From: Bryobacterales bacterium
GTDB taxonomy: Bacteria; Acidobacteriota; Terriglobia; Bryobacterales; Bryobacteraceae
Direction: 5' to 3'
Length of the DNA: 64,000 nucleotides
Assembly: GCA_020846745.1 (NCBI GenBank)
Contig: JADLDI010000125.1
Span: 50,222-114,221 of the forward strand
A program made the translations under genes and the position numbers. Numbering within the stretch: the stretch's first letter is position 1; every line of letters starts with the position of its first letter. Positions 49,787 to 58,738 of the stretch are shown piece by piece. The notes beneath the pieces are model-generated. The model was given only the letters and a program-made list of their open reading frames with translations. It was not told the origin of the DNA and made no database searches.

Positions 49787-51262
49787 CTAAATTCCCATCT
49801 TCTTCAACGCCAGATACCGCCGCAACACCACTGACTCCGTCAGCGACAGCCCCTGATTCGGAATCGGGTGATACGTCATCAGCCCCTTCGCCTGCGCCCC
49901 TTGTCCCGTCTGGACCATCGCCCATGCGAGCAGCACCTGCCACTCGGTCGCTTCGATCGGCGTTGTCCGCGCGATCACCGACTTCACCTCTGGAATCGCC
50001 AAGGCATGATCGCCGCGCAAAGCCAGCACCAATGCCTTCACTTCACCCGGCGGCAGGTCCGTAGGAGTCTGTGGCTGTGCGACCCACATCGCCAGTCGCG
50101 CCTGATTTCGCTCCACGTCGTTACCCGCCGACTTCATCGCGGCTGCCGCATCGGCAGGGTCGCGGCGCCAAACCGCCAACTGACTCATCGCAATCGATCC
50201 GCCCATCTTCTGCAATCGCTCGTATGCCTTTGTATCGCGGCCCGATTCGTAATCCCATTGCGCCTGGTACAGGTCCGCCATGGGGTTGCCGGCGATCGCG
50301 TCCATGAACCGTTTGAACACATCGTCCGCACCCAGCAGGTCGCCCGAGGCTCGGTGCGCGATCGCCGCCTTCCGCAACGTGACGCTGCCCAGGAACCGCG
50401 GATCACGCGAATAGGCCATCTGGAAAGCCTCTTCCGCCTCACCGAACCGATTCGCGAGTAACAGGATCTCGCCGCGGCTATCCGGCGGATTGCCGCCCTG
50501 TGGGTCCATTCGTTCGTACAGGGCGATATTCTTCAGTGCAGCGTCCGGACTGCCTGTGAAGATCTCGACATACGCCGCCTCATTGTGTAGCGGACCGTTC
50601 TCCGGGTCCAACTTCAAAGCTTTCTCAAACCATGCCCCCGCCTGTTTGAAATCCCGCCGGATCATCGCGGACCGTCCCGCCAGCGCCGCCATCCTCGAGT
50701 CTGCCGGACGTTGTCCTGCCGCCAGCGCAGCCTGGTCCAATTGGACCGCTGGCATCAGTTTCGTCGACAGTGCCTGTAACACAATCTCGGCATTACCCGC
50801 GTCGATCTCCTGCTTTAATGATGCGTCGGTCTTCTCGAGCGGCTGCGCGTGGCTCCACAAGTGCCGCGCGAGTCCATCCCCGAGTTCTACCGTCGATCTG
50901 CCTGCCACCTCATACCGTGCGACTTCACTGCCGGAGTGCGCGTCCTGCTCCACTACGCGCATCCGCATCGACCCTTGCGCGCCGCTCAACAAATATCCCC
51001 GCACCAGACGTGTGGGCCGGTTCAGCCATGCATCGTTCGTGGACATGGCGAGATAGGCGAACCGGTCGGCCGCGCTTACGAGTTCAGCAGCCGCGATTGC
51101 TGGAATGGCAACGCCGATCCAGGCCGCCTGCGGCGAACTGCTCAGGTCTTCAACATGCAGTAGAGCAATCCGCTCTACGGAACGCGAAGACCGGTTGCCG
51201 CCGCACGCGGCACTTAGCACGGCCAGCACAATCAGCAGCGAGACACCGGGTCTAGAGGACAC
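49787..51262 (-). CDS. TPR lipoprotein
   Basis: About 491 residues from GTG 51262, which overlaps the end of the upstream TPR gene by 11 nt; a longer upstream ATG would add 24 residues before the lipobox. The signal GVSLLIVLAVLSAACGG has a clear lipobox with Cys, so the protein is membrane-tethered. RIALLHVEDLSSSPQAAWIGVAIPAIAAAEL resembles FlgO/TolB-N-like domains used by such proteins. TPR repeats follow (residues about 190-420, LAGRSAMIRRDFKQAGAWFEKALKLDPENGPLHNEAAYVEI). It forms an operon with the TPR and PBP genes. Confidence 0.75.
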   Translation of the reverse strand: MSSRPGVSLLIVLAVLSAACGGNRSSRSVERIALLHVEDLSSSPQAAWIGVAIPAIAAAELVSAADRFAYLAMSTNDAWLNRPTRLVRGYLLSGAQGSMRMRVVEQDAHSGSEVARYEVAGRSTVELGDGLARHLWSHAQPLEKTDASLKQEIDAGNAEIVLQALSTKLMPAVQLDQAALAAGQRPADSRMAALAGRSAMIRRDFKQAGAWFEKALKLDPENGPLHNEAAYVEIFTGSPDAALKNIALYERMDPQGGNPPDSRGEILLLANRFGEAEEAFQMAYSRDPRFLGSVTLRKAAIAHRASGDLLGADDVFKRFMDAIAGNPMADLYQAQWDYESGRDTKAYERLQKMGGSIAMSQLAVWRRDPADAAAAMKSAGNDVERNQARLAMWVAQPQTPTDLPPGEVKALVLALRGDHALAIPEVKSVIARTTPIEATEWQVLLAWAMVQTGQGAQAKGLMTYHPIPNQGLSLTESVVLRRYLALKKMGI

Positions 51263-52031
51263 GCGGCTGGTATTGCAGCAATTCTTGAAACTCTGGAATC
51301 TGCTGGAGGGTGGCAAAATCGGGCTCTTCGACAAACTTCTGACGATCCTTGAATCCTTCTTCGAGGCACTTTCTCATGTAGAGCAAAGCGCGGTCGGCCA
51401 TGCCTGCCTTAGCATATGTCTTGGCCAGATAATAATGGAACTTCGCTCGCTCTTCCACGCTCCGCTCCTGTAGCAGTACACCGTTGGTGGAGCGATGCTC
51501 AAATACCTCCGCATCGAGCGATAAGGCTTTCTGGTAAGCCTCCGTGGCTTTCTGGTAATTCTTGCGGGCGAACCAGGCGGTGCCCAGATTGGAATAGATC
51601 GAGGCGGAATTGGGCGCCAGCCGTAGCGCCCGGCTATACTGCCTTACGGCGCGGCGATAACTCTTCGAGGCGTAGTAGATCGTCCCCAGATTGTTGACCG
51701 CTTCGGCATAGTCCGGCTTCAGCTTCACCGACTTCTCGTAGTACTTCTTGGCCGACTCGAGTTCGGTCAACTGGTGGAAGGCAATGCCGATCTTGTTGTA
51801 AATGACGTGGCTGGGTGGCGCAATCGACCGGTAATAGTCGATCGCTTGCCGAAAGTCCTTCCGGGCCATACTGATGTCCCCGCGCATCTCGGGCGAGATG
51901 GGCGTCGGCGCTGGGGTTGGTTCCGGCGCGGGCGCCACCCGAACGGATTCACGGCCTTCGTTGACGAATGCCGATTGGCCAATGAGTACCGGCGCAATGC
52001 CGGTAGCGGCGAAAAGGAGCAACAGGCGCAT
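51252..52031 (-). CDS. Exported TPR protein in the pbp operon
   Basis: About 259 residues from ATG 52031 (AGGAG upstream), with a signal peptide MRLLLLFAATGIAPVLIG. A proline-rich stretch (APAPEPTPAPTPISP) is followed by about five TPRs (residues 60-230: YNKIGIAFHQLTELESAKKYYEKSVKLKPDY, NNLGTIYYASKSYRRAVRQY, SNLGTAWFARKNYQKATEAY). It starts 65 nt after the PBP stop and shares its strand, so it may act as a periplasmic adaptor in peptidoglycan assembly. Confidence 0.75.
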   Translation of the reverse strand: MRLLLLFAATGIAPVLIGQSAFVNEGRESVRVAPAPEPTPAPTPISPEMRGDISMARKDFRQAIDYYRSIAPPSHVIYNKIGIAFHQLTELESAKKYYEKSVKLKPDYAEAVNNLGTIYYASKSYRRAVRQYSRALRLAPNSASIYSNLGTAWFARKNYQKATEAYQKALSLDAEVFEHRSTNGVLLQERSVEERAKFHYYLAKTYAKAGMADRALLYMRKCLEEGFKDRQKFVEEPDFATLQQIPEFQELLQYQPRVL

Positions 52032-52096
52032 GGACGTACTCCTGCCCCTATTAAAGCGCCGATAGAGTGCCAAAACAAGCGGCAAGTGTCCGATGC

Positions 52097-54619
52097 CTAC
52101 TTAAAGACATCAATGATGCGGCCGAAGAAGCCCTTCTTCTTGGGCGGTTCCTGCTGTTGCGACTGGGCCGGCGGTTCCGGATTCACAGGTATCGAATCAA
52201 CCCTCCGCGACGCGACCTTGCGCGGCTGTTCATCCGCTCTCTTGTTCTGCTCCGGTTCGTTCACCTCCCATGACGCGACCTGCGTCTGGGCGCCGTTGCA
52301 ATAATCGAGCGGCTGCGTGCCGACCAGAAATACCTCCCATCGTGGTGTTACTCCGCACCCTCCGCCCGAAGCCAGCTTACCCGATGAAGGGTCAATCTCC
52401 ACGGAGACAACCCCATCCGGGGCGGGGAACTCGGTCGCCCGGCGGTAGGGGCGGACCCGGTGGGCTCGCTTCATGAACTCTGTCCAGATCGGCAACGCTG
52501 ATTTCGATCCTTCAAGATCCAGTTGACGGTTATCATCGTAACCTACCCAAACGACGCAAATTAGCTCAGTAGTAAAGCCGGCAAACCAGCCATCGTGCGA
52601 GGTGCCTGTCTTACCCGCGGCGGGCAGTCCGAAACCTCGCGCTCGAACCCCGGCGCCAGTGCCGCTGCGCAGAACTTCGCCCATCAACTGCGTCATCATA
52701 TACGCAACGCGCTGGTCCAGTACATCGCGCTTGTTCGGTTTGCTATTGAAGATGGATGCACCGTCTTGATCACGAATCGTCTTGATCCAATTCGCTTCGA
52801 TGAACTGCCCACGATTGGCAAAGATGGTGTAGGCGCCTGCAATGTCCACGGGGCGAACTTCATACGATCCGAGAGCCAGCGCCGGTGTCGCTTTGACCTG
52901 CAGGCCTGCCTTTCTTGCCAGATCGGCCACGCGACGATAACCTACTTGTTCAGCGAATTTTACAGTCGGAATGTTCAACGACTTGGCGAGAGCTTGCCGC
53001 AAAGTAACAGTGCCGTAGAACTCGCCTTTAAAGTTGTTGGGCTCGTATGCCTGATTGTCGTAATAAAAGGTGGTCGGTTCGTCGACCACGGTAGTGAGCG
53101 GAGTGATCGCGTTTGAGCCGCCATCAGTCGCCGTCGACAGTGCCGCCGCATAGACGAATGGTTTAAATGCCGACCCAGGTTGCCGCTTTGCGAGTGCCCG
53201 GTTCAACTGGCTTTGCCCGTAATCGCGACCGCCAACCAGTGCCTTCAGTTCGCCTGTTCGCGGATCGATGGCAACCAGCGCGGCTTGGACTTGTGGCCAG
53301 CCCTTGGCTGCGGTGCGCTTCCGCCGCTCCATGATTGCGTCGACCTCTTTCAGCCCGACTCGCATCGCCTCTGTGGCCGCCCGCTGCAGATTCAAATCGA
53401 GCGTTGTGTAAACCCGATACGAGTTCGATTGAAAGTCGTGATCCTGAAAGTTGCTCTGTAATTGTTCATTGATAAGATCAACAAAATAAGGAGCATCTAC
53501 CGACTCAGACGAGCCTTGGGTAATCCGCAGCGGCGCAGCGCACGCTTCCTTGTACTGCTGCTCGTCGATGTACCCGTTGTCACGCATCATCTGCAAGATG
53601 AGGTTGCGGCGGGTACGCGCACGATCCGGACTCCGGTAGGGATTGAACACGCTCGGTCCCTGGATCAGTCCGGCCAGCAGGGCCGCTTCCGGCAAGGTCA
53701 GTTGGCGAAGGTCTTTTCCGAAGTAAGCTTGAGCGCCTTCGCCGAACCCGTGTATATTGAAACTGCCCACCCGGCCCAAGTAAATCTGGTTCGCGTAATG
53801 CTCGAAGATTTCCTCTTTAGATAGCTTACGTTCCAGGTGGATCGTGATCAGGACTTCGGGAATCTTCCGACGCCAGTTGCGTTCTTTCGTCAACCACAGT
53901 TCACGCGCCAGCTGCATCGACATCGTCGACGCACCCTGGACATTCTTTCCTGACTTCAGGTCGACATACGCGGACTTGATGATACGGATCGGATCGAAGC
54001 CTGCATGCTGGAAAAACCTTTTATCTTCAGCAGATAGTACCGCATTCTTCACAATCTGCGGTATATCTTGAAACTTCACAATCCGTCGTTTCTCGCGGTT
54101 TCGGTCAAACAGGTTGGTGATCAGCTCCGGCTCGAGCCACATCTGCGTGCGTTCGGTATTGTCCCGGAGCGAGACAATCTGCGCCACTCTCGCGCCCTCA
54201 AACCGCACGACGTGAGCTTCCTGTTGGAAGTAGGAGTCAGGTCCCGGAAAGACCTCCAACTGCTTGCCGCTCCGGCGATACCAGCCCATGCGGTTGCTGC
54301 GGCTGCTGGAATATCCGGCGCGGTGAAGTGAATCGACAAGATCATCAGGATCCGCCTCGTCGCCGACCGAGATTACCTGGGGTGCGCCAAACAGCTTCGA
54401 TGTGTTTGAGTAAGGTCCCTTATATAGCTTTTCCTCAATAAGATTCGCGTAATAATTGTAGTAATACGCAAACACTCCAAGGGAAACAACAACGATCAAT
54501 CCGGCGAATGCCAAGACGGCTTTGCCGATCGGATGTGCGACGACGCGGCGCACAGATTCGAGGACCGCAAGCTTCTTCGATCCAGCAGTCCGCTTTGGAT
54601 TGGGTGAGCTACGCTTCAC
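52097..54619 (-). CDS. Bifunctional class A penicillin-binding protein (PBP1-type)
   Basis: About 840 residues from GTG 54619, preceded by GGAAGGG at ideal spacing, so an ATG at 54652 is rejected. Cytoplasmic tail, membrane helix (about residues 34-56), UB2H-like segment (NTSKLFGAPQVISVGDEADPDDLVDSLHRAGY), GT51 transglycosylase (VLSAEDKRFFQHAGFDPIRI with catalytic Glu; GASTMSMQLARELWL), then transpeptidase with Ser of QPGSAFKPF (about residue 482), SLN and KTGTS. The C-terminal PPKKKGFFGRIIDVF tail is basic. It polymerises and cross-links peptidoglycan. UB2H suggests a PBP1B-like enzyme. Confidence 0.93.
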   Translation of the reverse strand: MKRSSPNPKRTAGSKKLAVLESVRRVVAHPIGKAVLAFAGLIVVVSLGVFAYYYNYYANLIEEKLYKGPYSNTSKLFGAPQVISVGDEADPDDLVDSLHRAGYSSSRSNRMGWYRRSGKQLEVFPGPDSYFQQEAHVVRFEGARVAQIVSLRDNTERTQMWLEPELITNLFDRNREKRRIVKFQDIPQIVKNAVLSAEDKRFFQHAGFDPIRIIKSAYVDLKSGKNVQGASTMSMQLARELWLTKERNWRRKIPEVLITIHLERKLSKEEIFEHYANQIYLGRVGSFNIHGFGEGAQAYFGKDLRQLTLPEAALLAGLIQGPSVFNPYRSPDRARTRRNLILQMMRDNGYIDEQQYKEACAAPLRITQGSSESVDAPYFVDLINEQLQSNFQDHDFQSNSYRVYTTLDLNLQRAATEAMRVGLKEVDAIMERRKRTAAKGWPQVQAALVAIDPRTGELKALVGGRDYGQSQLNRALAKRQPGSAFKPFVYAAALSTATDGGSNAITPLTTVVDEPTTFYYDNQAYEPNNFKGEFYGTVTLRQALAKSLNIPTVKFAEQVGYRRVADLARKAGLQVKATPALALGSYEVRPVDIAGAYTIFANRGQFIEANWIKTIRDQDGASIFNSKPNKRDVLDQRVAYMMTQLMGEVLRSGTGAGVRARGFGLPAAGKTGTSHDGWFAGFTTELICVVWVGYDDNRQLDLEGSKSALPIWTEFMKRAHRVRPYRRATEFPAPDGVVSVEIDPSSGKLASGGGCGVTPRWEVFLVGTQPLDYCNGAQTQVASWEVNEPEQNKRADEQPRKVASRRVDSIPVNPEPPAQSQQQEPPKKKGFFGRIIDVFK

Positions 54620-54666
54620 AAGCCCTTCCGAGTACCTATTGTCGCACGGCACTTATAAAACAAACC

Positions 54667-54680
54667 AACATACGTATGTT
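54667..54680. promoter_or_regulatory. Perfect palindrome in a divergent promoter region
   Basis: The 14-bp palindrome AACATACGTATGTT lies between the divergent PBP and xdhC genes, directly upstream of the xdhC -35 hexamer. A regulator bound here could influence both directions. No binding protein is identified. Confidence 0.45.
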
Positions 54681-54710
54681 TTGGGTGAGCGGTATGCAAG
54701 GCGATATACT
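54681..54710 (+). promoter_or_regulatory. Promoter of xdhC
   Basis: TTGGGT (54681-54686), an 18-nt spacer and TATACT (54705-54710), 8 nt before the ATG at 54719. A near-leaderless transcript is predicted. Confidence 0.45.
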
Positions 54711-54718
54711 TTTGGTGA

Positions 54719-55555
54719 ATGGACATCTATGACGAGATCGTCCGGCTACGGCGGTCCGGCCAGAAATGCGCGTTAGCCACCATCGTCCAGGTGAACGGTT
54801 CCATCCCATCATACGAGTCGGCGAAGCTCTTGGTTCGCGAAGATGGCTCGATGACCGGAACGGTCGGTGGTGGTTGTGTCGAGGCCGAAGTCTGGAACGC
54901 CGCCCGCGAGGTGATCGAAACCGAACAGCCGAAGCACCTGACCTTTAGCCTCGGCCAGGACGCCGCGTATGACAACGGTTTGATTTGTGGTGGACAATTG
55001 AACGTCTTTGTGGAACCAATCATCCCCCAACCGCGCGCATATATTTTCGGCGCGGGCCACGTCTCGAAGAGCCTGTCGAAAGTGGCAACACTGGCCGGAT
55101 TCGGAACCGTGGTAATCGATGACCGGGAGACGTTTGCCAACCGCGAACGGTTTCCCGAAGCCGAAGAAGTCCACGCGGGGGAATACGAACAGGTCTTCCC
55201 GGACCTCGAAATCAACTCCTCCAGCTACCTCATCATCGTCACGCGCGGTCATCGTGACGATATGCGGGTCCTCAAGTGGGCCATCAACACGCCGGCGCGC
55301 TACGTCGCCATGATCGGCTCCAAGCGCAAAACCCTCAGCGTCATGAAAGAGCTGATGAAAGACGGAATCCCTCGTCAAGCCTTCGACCGCCTCCATGCCC
55401 CAATGGGCCTTGACATCGGCGCCATTAGTCCCGAAGAGATTGCCATCTCCGTAGTCGCCGAAATGATTGCCGTCCGGCGCGGCGCGCCTTCCGACTGGCG
55501 CTCGGTTTCGAAGTCCGTTTACCAGAATCCCGCTCTGCGGGCCGTCCTGAAGTGA
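54719..55555 (+). CDS. XdhC/CoxI-family molybdenum-cofactor insertion protein
   Basis: 278 residues. N-terminal XdhC_CoxI domain (ALATIVQVNGSIPSYESAKLLVREDGSMTGTVGGGCVEAEV) and C-terminal Rossmann XdhC_C domain (AYIFGAGHVSKSLSKVATLAGFGTVVIDDR...YLIIVTRGHRDDMRVLKWAINTPARYVAMIGSKRK). Such proteins bind, protect and sulfurate molybdenum cofactor for xanthine-dehydrogenase-type enzymes. The stop overlaps the MocA-like gene (GTGA). No Mo-hydroxylase genes lie in the window. Confidence 0.88.
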   Translation: MDIYDEIVRLRRSGQKCALATIVQVNGSIPSYESAKLLVREDGSMTGTVGGGCVEAEVWNAAREVIETEQPKHLTFSLGQDAAYDNGLICGGQLNVFVEPIIPQPRAYIFGAGHVSKSLSKVATLAGFGTVVIDDRETFANRERFPEAEEVHAGEYEQVFPDLEINSSSYLIIVTRGHRDDMRVLKWAINTPARYVAMIGSKRKTLSVMKELMKDGIPRQAFDRLHAPMGLDIGAISPEEIAISVVAEMIAVRRGAPSDWRSVSKSVYQNPALRAVLK

Positions 55556-56133
55556 ACCTGGGCGCAGTCATCCTGGCCGCCGGAGCGTCCCGTCGCATGG
55601 GGTCGCCGAAGGCGTTGCTAACCGTGGATGGCGAGACGTTTGTGGACCGGCAGATCCGCCTCTTAAGCTCGTGCTGCACCCGCATCGTGGTAGTAGTCGG
55701 TGTGCATGGATCGCAAATCCGGGACGCCTCAAAACTAGGCACCCAGGTGACCTTCGTCGACAACCCCGATCCGGATCGCGGAATGTTGAGTTCCTTACAG
55801 TGCGGCTTGGCCGCACTGCCGGGCGATCTGACAGCCTGGCTGTTCACCCCGGTCGACCTGCCGAACCTCCGTATTGAAACCGTGAAACAACTGGCCGCCC
55901 AAGCCGGATCGTCTGCCTTCTGCATCCCGTGTCATGCCGGCCGCCGCGGCCACCCCGTCCTGGTCGATGGACGCCTGCGTAGCGAATTCATGGAAGCGGG
56001 AACCGGCCAGACGCCCCGTGACCTTATCGAAGGGCGCCGCGACTCGGTGACCTACCTGGATGTCGACGACGCCGGTGTTTGTATCGACGTCGACACCCCC
56101 GAAGAATACCGGGCGGCGGTGGTGGTGAAGTAA
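55552..56133 (+). CDS. MocA-like nucleotidyltransferase (molybdenum cofactor cytidylyltransferase family)
   Basis: 193 residues from GTG 55552, coupled to xdhC through a 4-nt overlap. AVILAAGASRRMGSPKALLTVDG is the MobA-like NTP-transferase signature with the G-x-x-x-R-x-G-x-x-K nucleotide loop. The metal Asp is in FTPVDLP (about residue 103). The family adds CMP to molybdopterin to make the dinucleotide cofactor of Mo-hydroxylases, which agrees with the neighbouring XdhC. The AsmA-like gene begins directly after its stop. Confidence 0.85.
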   Translation: MNLGAVILAAGASRRMGSPKALLTVDGETFVDRQIRLLSSCCTRIVVVVGVHGSQIRDASKLGTQVTFVDNPDPDRGMLSSLQCGLAALPGDLTAWLFTPVDLPNLRIETVKQLAAQAGSSAFCIPCHAGRRGHPVLVDGRLRSEFMEAGTGQTPRDLIEGRRDSVTYLDVDDAGVCIDVDTPEEYRAAVVVK

Positions 56134-58413
56134 ATGCGCCGGTGGCTGAAGCGGCTGGTGTTTACGGTTCTCGCCCTCCTCGTGTTGGCTTTCGCTGCCA
56201 CACAATTGTTTTCCGCCCAGCGTTTTGCAGCCGCCATCCAGCAGGCCATGCAGCAGGCGCTCTCGCGCGAGGTGGAAGTCCAAGGTGAAGCGCGATTCGT
56301 GCTCTTCCCGCGGCCCGGCTTCTCCGTCGACCGCGTCGTCATCCATGAAGATCCCCAGTTTTCGGTCGAACCGTTCGCCTATGTGCCGACCCTCGAACTC
56401 GGCGTGTCGATTCCGGCTTTGCTCGTCGGCCGCATCGAAGCCGCCGGCATTCGCCTCGTCGAACCCAGCATCAATCTGATGAAGGCGCCCGAGGGCGGTT
56501 GGAACGTCCAGCGGTTCATTCAGGATGCGCTCCGTCCGCAACGTGGATTGCCGGGACTGAAGGTCACCACCGGCCGTCTCAACGTCAAATTCGGAGACGT
56601 CAAAAGCATCTTCTACCTGGCTGACGCCGACCTTAGCGTGGAAGCCGACGCCACGAACCCGACCCGTTTTGGGGTCCAGTTTGAAGGCGAACCCGCGCGC
56701 ACAGACCGTGCCTTGCGCGCTTTCGGCCGCCTGTCCGGACGCGGCATGCTCGAGTGGGATGCCGAGCGTAAAACCGAACCGCGTCTCCAACTCTCTCTAT
56801 CGCTCGAACGGAGCGCCGTGTCGGAATTCGTGACGATGCTCGAAGGCCGATCCGTCGGACTTGGCGGATTCGTCAGCTCCCGCGCACGCGTCGAAGGTCC
56901 CCTGTCCGCCATCACCATCGACGGCACACTCCAACTCGATGAATTCGAGCGCTGGGGTTGGCTGCTGCCGTCGACCAGCGGTTGGGGACTCACCTACCGC
57001 GGTCTCCTCAATCTCCGTGACCAGGAGTTTGTCCTCGGTACGGTGGAGCCGCCCTCAGGCAAGGCTCCGGTTGCCTGCCGCGTACGGGTCGTCGAAATGT
57101 TCGCCCGGCCCCGCTGGGTCGCGCTCTGGACGCTTCGCGAGCTCCCCCTCGACTCACTGCGCGCGCTGCTCGCCGAACTGGCGCCCGCCCTTCCCACTAA
57201 CCTCGCCGCCGGCGGCAAAGTGTCCGGCGTCGTCAGCATGTCGCGCAACGGAGTTCACGGGCGCGTACGCGTGCAGGATGCCGTCTCCGGAGATGCGACC
57301 GCGGACCAGGCTGACGTTTTGGTGGAGGGCAGTTCACTGATCTTGGAGCCCGCCAGAATTGCGTGGGACAAACGGACTGCGACCGTGGAAGGCCGCTTCG
57401 ATGCGGCCACCGGCGCGCGGGCCGTGAACCTGCAAGCCACCCAGATGCCTGTGAAGGACTTGAGCAAGTTCGGCGTCGCTGCCGACATGCCGCTGTTCAC
57501 TGGCTTGCAGGGCGGACGCTGGACCGGGCAGATCGGTTACACAATTGCCCCCGAGGCCGACCCGGAGTGGACGATCGATGCTCATGTCGAGGATTTCGCT
57601 CTCCCCGTCGACGGCCTCCGCGAGCCCGTTCGGATCGCCTCGGCAGCCGTCGCACTCCATGGGGAAGCGTTGGCCCTTCAGCAGATGCATGGCCGTGCCG
57701 GCGAGATCGCCTTCCGCGGTTCGTATCAAAGCAGCCGGCGCGCACCGCTCCGGATCTCGGTCGAAAGGACCTCGATCGCTGACATAGTCTCTCTGCTCGA
57801 ACCGTCCTTGCACCGGCCCGGCTCGCTCCTGTCGCGTACGCTTCGCCGCACCGAACCTGCGCCCGAGTGGCTCCGCTCGCGGCGCACCGCCGGCGCTCTT
57901 GCCATCGGAACTCTCGAGCATGGAGAGCAAACGGTCGAAAACCTGCGCGCCGCGTTCGTCTGGCTCGGCCCGACCATCCAGCTGAGCGACATTTCCGGAA
58001 CTTACTCCAGTGGCAGGCTGCAAGGAGCCCTGACGACCCAGCTTGTTACGGGCGAGCCGCGCTTCCAGGGCACCGTCGCGCTCGACGCCGCCAAATGGCG
58101 CGACGGCACACTCGACCTCCAAGCCCAACTCCGCGCCGAAGGCCTGGGACCGTCCTTCACCCGGTCGCTCGTCCTCGAAGGTTCCTTCTCCGCAAAAGAC
58201 CTCGACCCCGTCAACGACCAGGACTGGCGTACCGCCACCGGCTGTTTCCTCTACCACGCCCCGCGTCTGGAACTGACCGGCGTCCAGGCCACCATCGGCG
58301 ACCAAATCTACATCGGCCAGGGAGCCACCAACCCCGACGGCCGCCTCGCCTTAGACCTCTCCAACGCTCGCCGCACCCTCCGCATCCCCAGCCTGATCGC
58401 CCCGTTCTTCTGA
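56134..58413 (+). CDS. AsmA-like inner-membrane protein
   Basis: 759 residues. A single N-terminal membrane helix (LVFTVLALLVLAFAATQLFS, about residues 8-27) is followed by FAAAIQQAMQQALSREVEVQGEARFVLFPRPGFSVDRVVIHEDP, the AsmA/DUF748 opening. The remainder is a long beta-rich periplasmic region, probably of the bridge-like lipid-transfer fold known for AsmA proteins. No gap separates it from the MocA-like gene, but its role is unrelated to cofactors as far as can be seen. Convergent to the ISC operon. Confidence 0.8.
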   Translation: MRRWLKRLVFTVLALLVLAFAATQLFSAQRFAAAIQQAMQQALSREVEVQGEARFVLFPRPGFSVDRVVIHEDPQFSVEPFAYVPTLELGVSIPALLVGRIEAAGIRLVEPSINLMKAPEGGWNVQRFIQDALRPQRGLPGLKVTTGRLNVKFGDVKSIFYLADADLSVEADATNPTRFGVQFEGEPARTDRALRAFGRLSGRGMLEWDAERKTEPRLQLSLSLERSAVSEFVTMLEGRSVGLGGFVSSRARVEGPLSAITIDGTLQLDEFERWGWLLPSTSGWGLTYRGLLNLRDQEFVLGTVEPPSGKAPVACRVRVVEMFARPRWVALWTLRELPLDSLRALLAELAPALPTNLAAGGKVSGVVSMSRNGVHGRVRVQDAVSGDATADQADVLVEGSSLILEPARIAWDKRTATVEGRFDAATGARAVNLQATQMPVKDLSKFGVAADMPLFTGLQGGRWTGQIGYTIAPEADPEWTIDAHVEDFALPVDGLREPVRIASAAVALHGEALALQQMHGRAGEIAFRGSYQSSRRAPLRISVERTSIADIVSLLEPSLHRPGSLLSRTLRRTEPAPEWLRSRRTAGALAIGTLEHGEQTVENLRAAFVWLGPTIQLSDISGTYSSGRLQGALTTQLVTGEPRFQGTVALDAAKWRDGTLDLQAQLRAEGLGPSFTRSLVLEGSFSAKDLDPVNDQDWRTATGCFLYHAPRLELTGVQATIGDQIYIGQGATNPDGRLALDLSNARRTLRIPSLIAPFF

Positions 58414-58457
58414 CACGGTTTACAGAATCCGGGATGCCACGCCCGAACGGATTAGGG

Positions 58458-58505
58458 GCTCCCTAAGGAGCACATTGGATCGGGTGTCCACAGGAGGGTG
58501 GACAC
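58458..58505. terminator. Paired hairpins between convergent genes
   Basis: Two stems in the 109-nt gap: GCTCC/GGAGC (58458-58462, 58467-58471) and a perfect 8-bp GTGTCCAC/GTGGACAC (58484-58491, 58498-58505). Neither has a T-run, but position suggests a bidirectional terminator for the AsmA-like gene and the ISC operon. Confidence 0.4.
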
Positions 58506-58522
58506 AATTCAGGCTTGCGGCA

Positions 58523-58738
58523 CTATTGGTTGTCTTTCCATTCTTCGTACCAGGCCATCTGGATGGCTTCCAGTTTGGCTTCGTTGGATTTGGCAGGGTC
58601 GTCGGCGAAGGCTTCGAGTTCTACGATCCACTTGTGGAGGTCGGTGAAGCGGACGGTCAGGGGATCGGTGTCGGGGTGTTGTTCGTAGAGTTCGATTCCG
58701 ATATCTTCGGTGTTTTCCCAGGTGAGTTTCGTCGGCAT
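58523..58738 (-). CDS. iscX: Iron-sulfur assembly protein IscX
   Basis: 71 residues, full-length for IscX. LTWENTEDIGIELYEQHPDTDPLTVRFTDLHKWI and the C-terminal EAIQMAWYEEWKDN match the family. IscX is a small acidic iron-binding regulator of the IscS-IscU machinery. Its ATG overlaps the hscA stop by one nt (TGATG), so it is the last gene of the ISC operon and no ferredoxin gene lies between, unlike the E. coli order. Confidence 0.93.
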   Translation of the reverse strand: MPTKLTWENTEDIGIELYEQHPDTDPLTVRFTDLHKWIVELEAFADDPAKSNEAKLEAIQMAWYEEWKDNQ

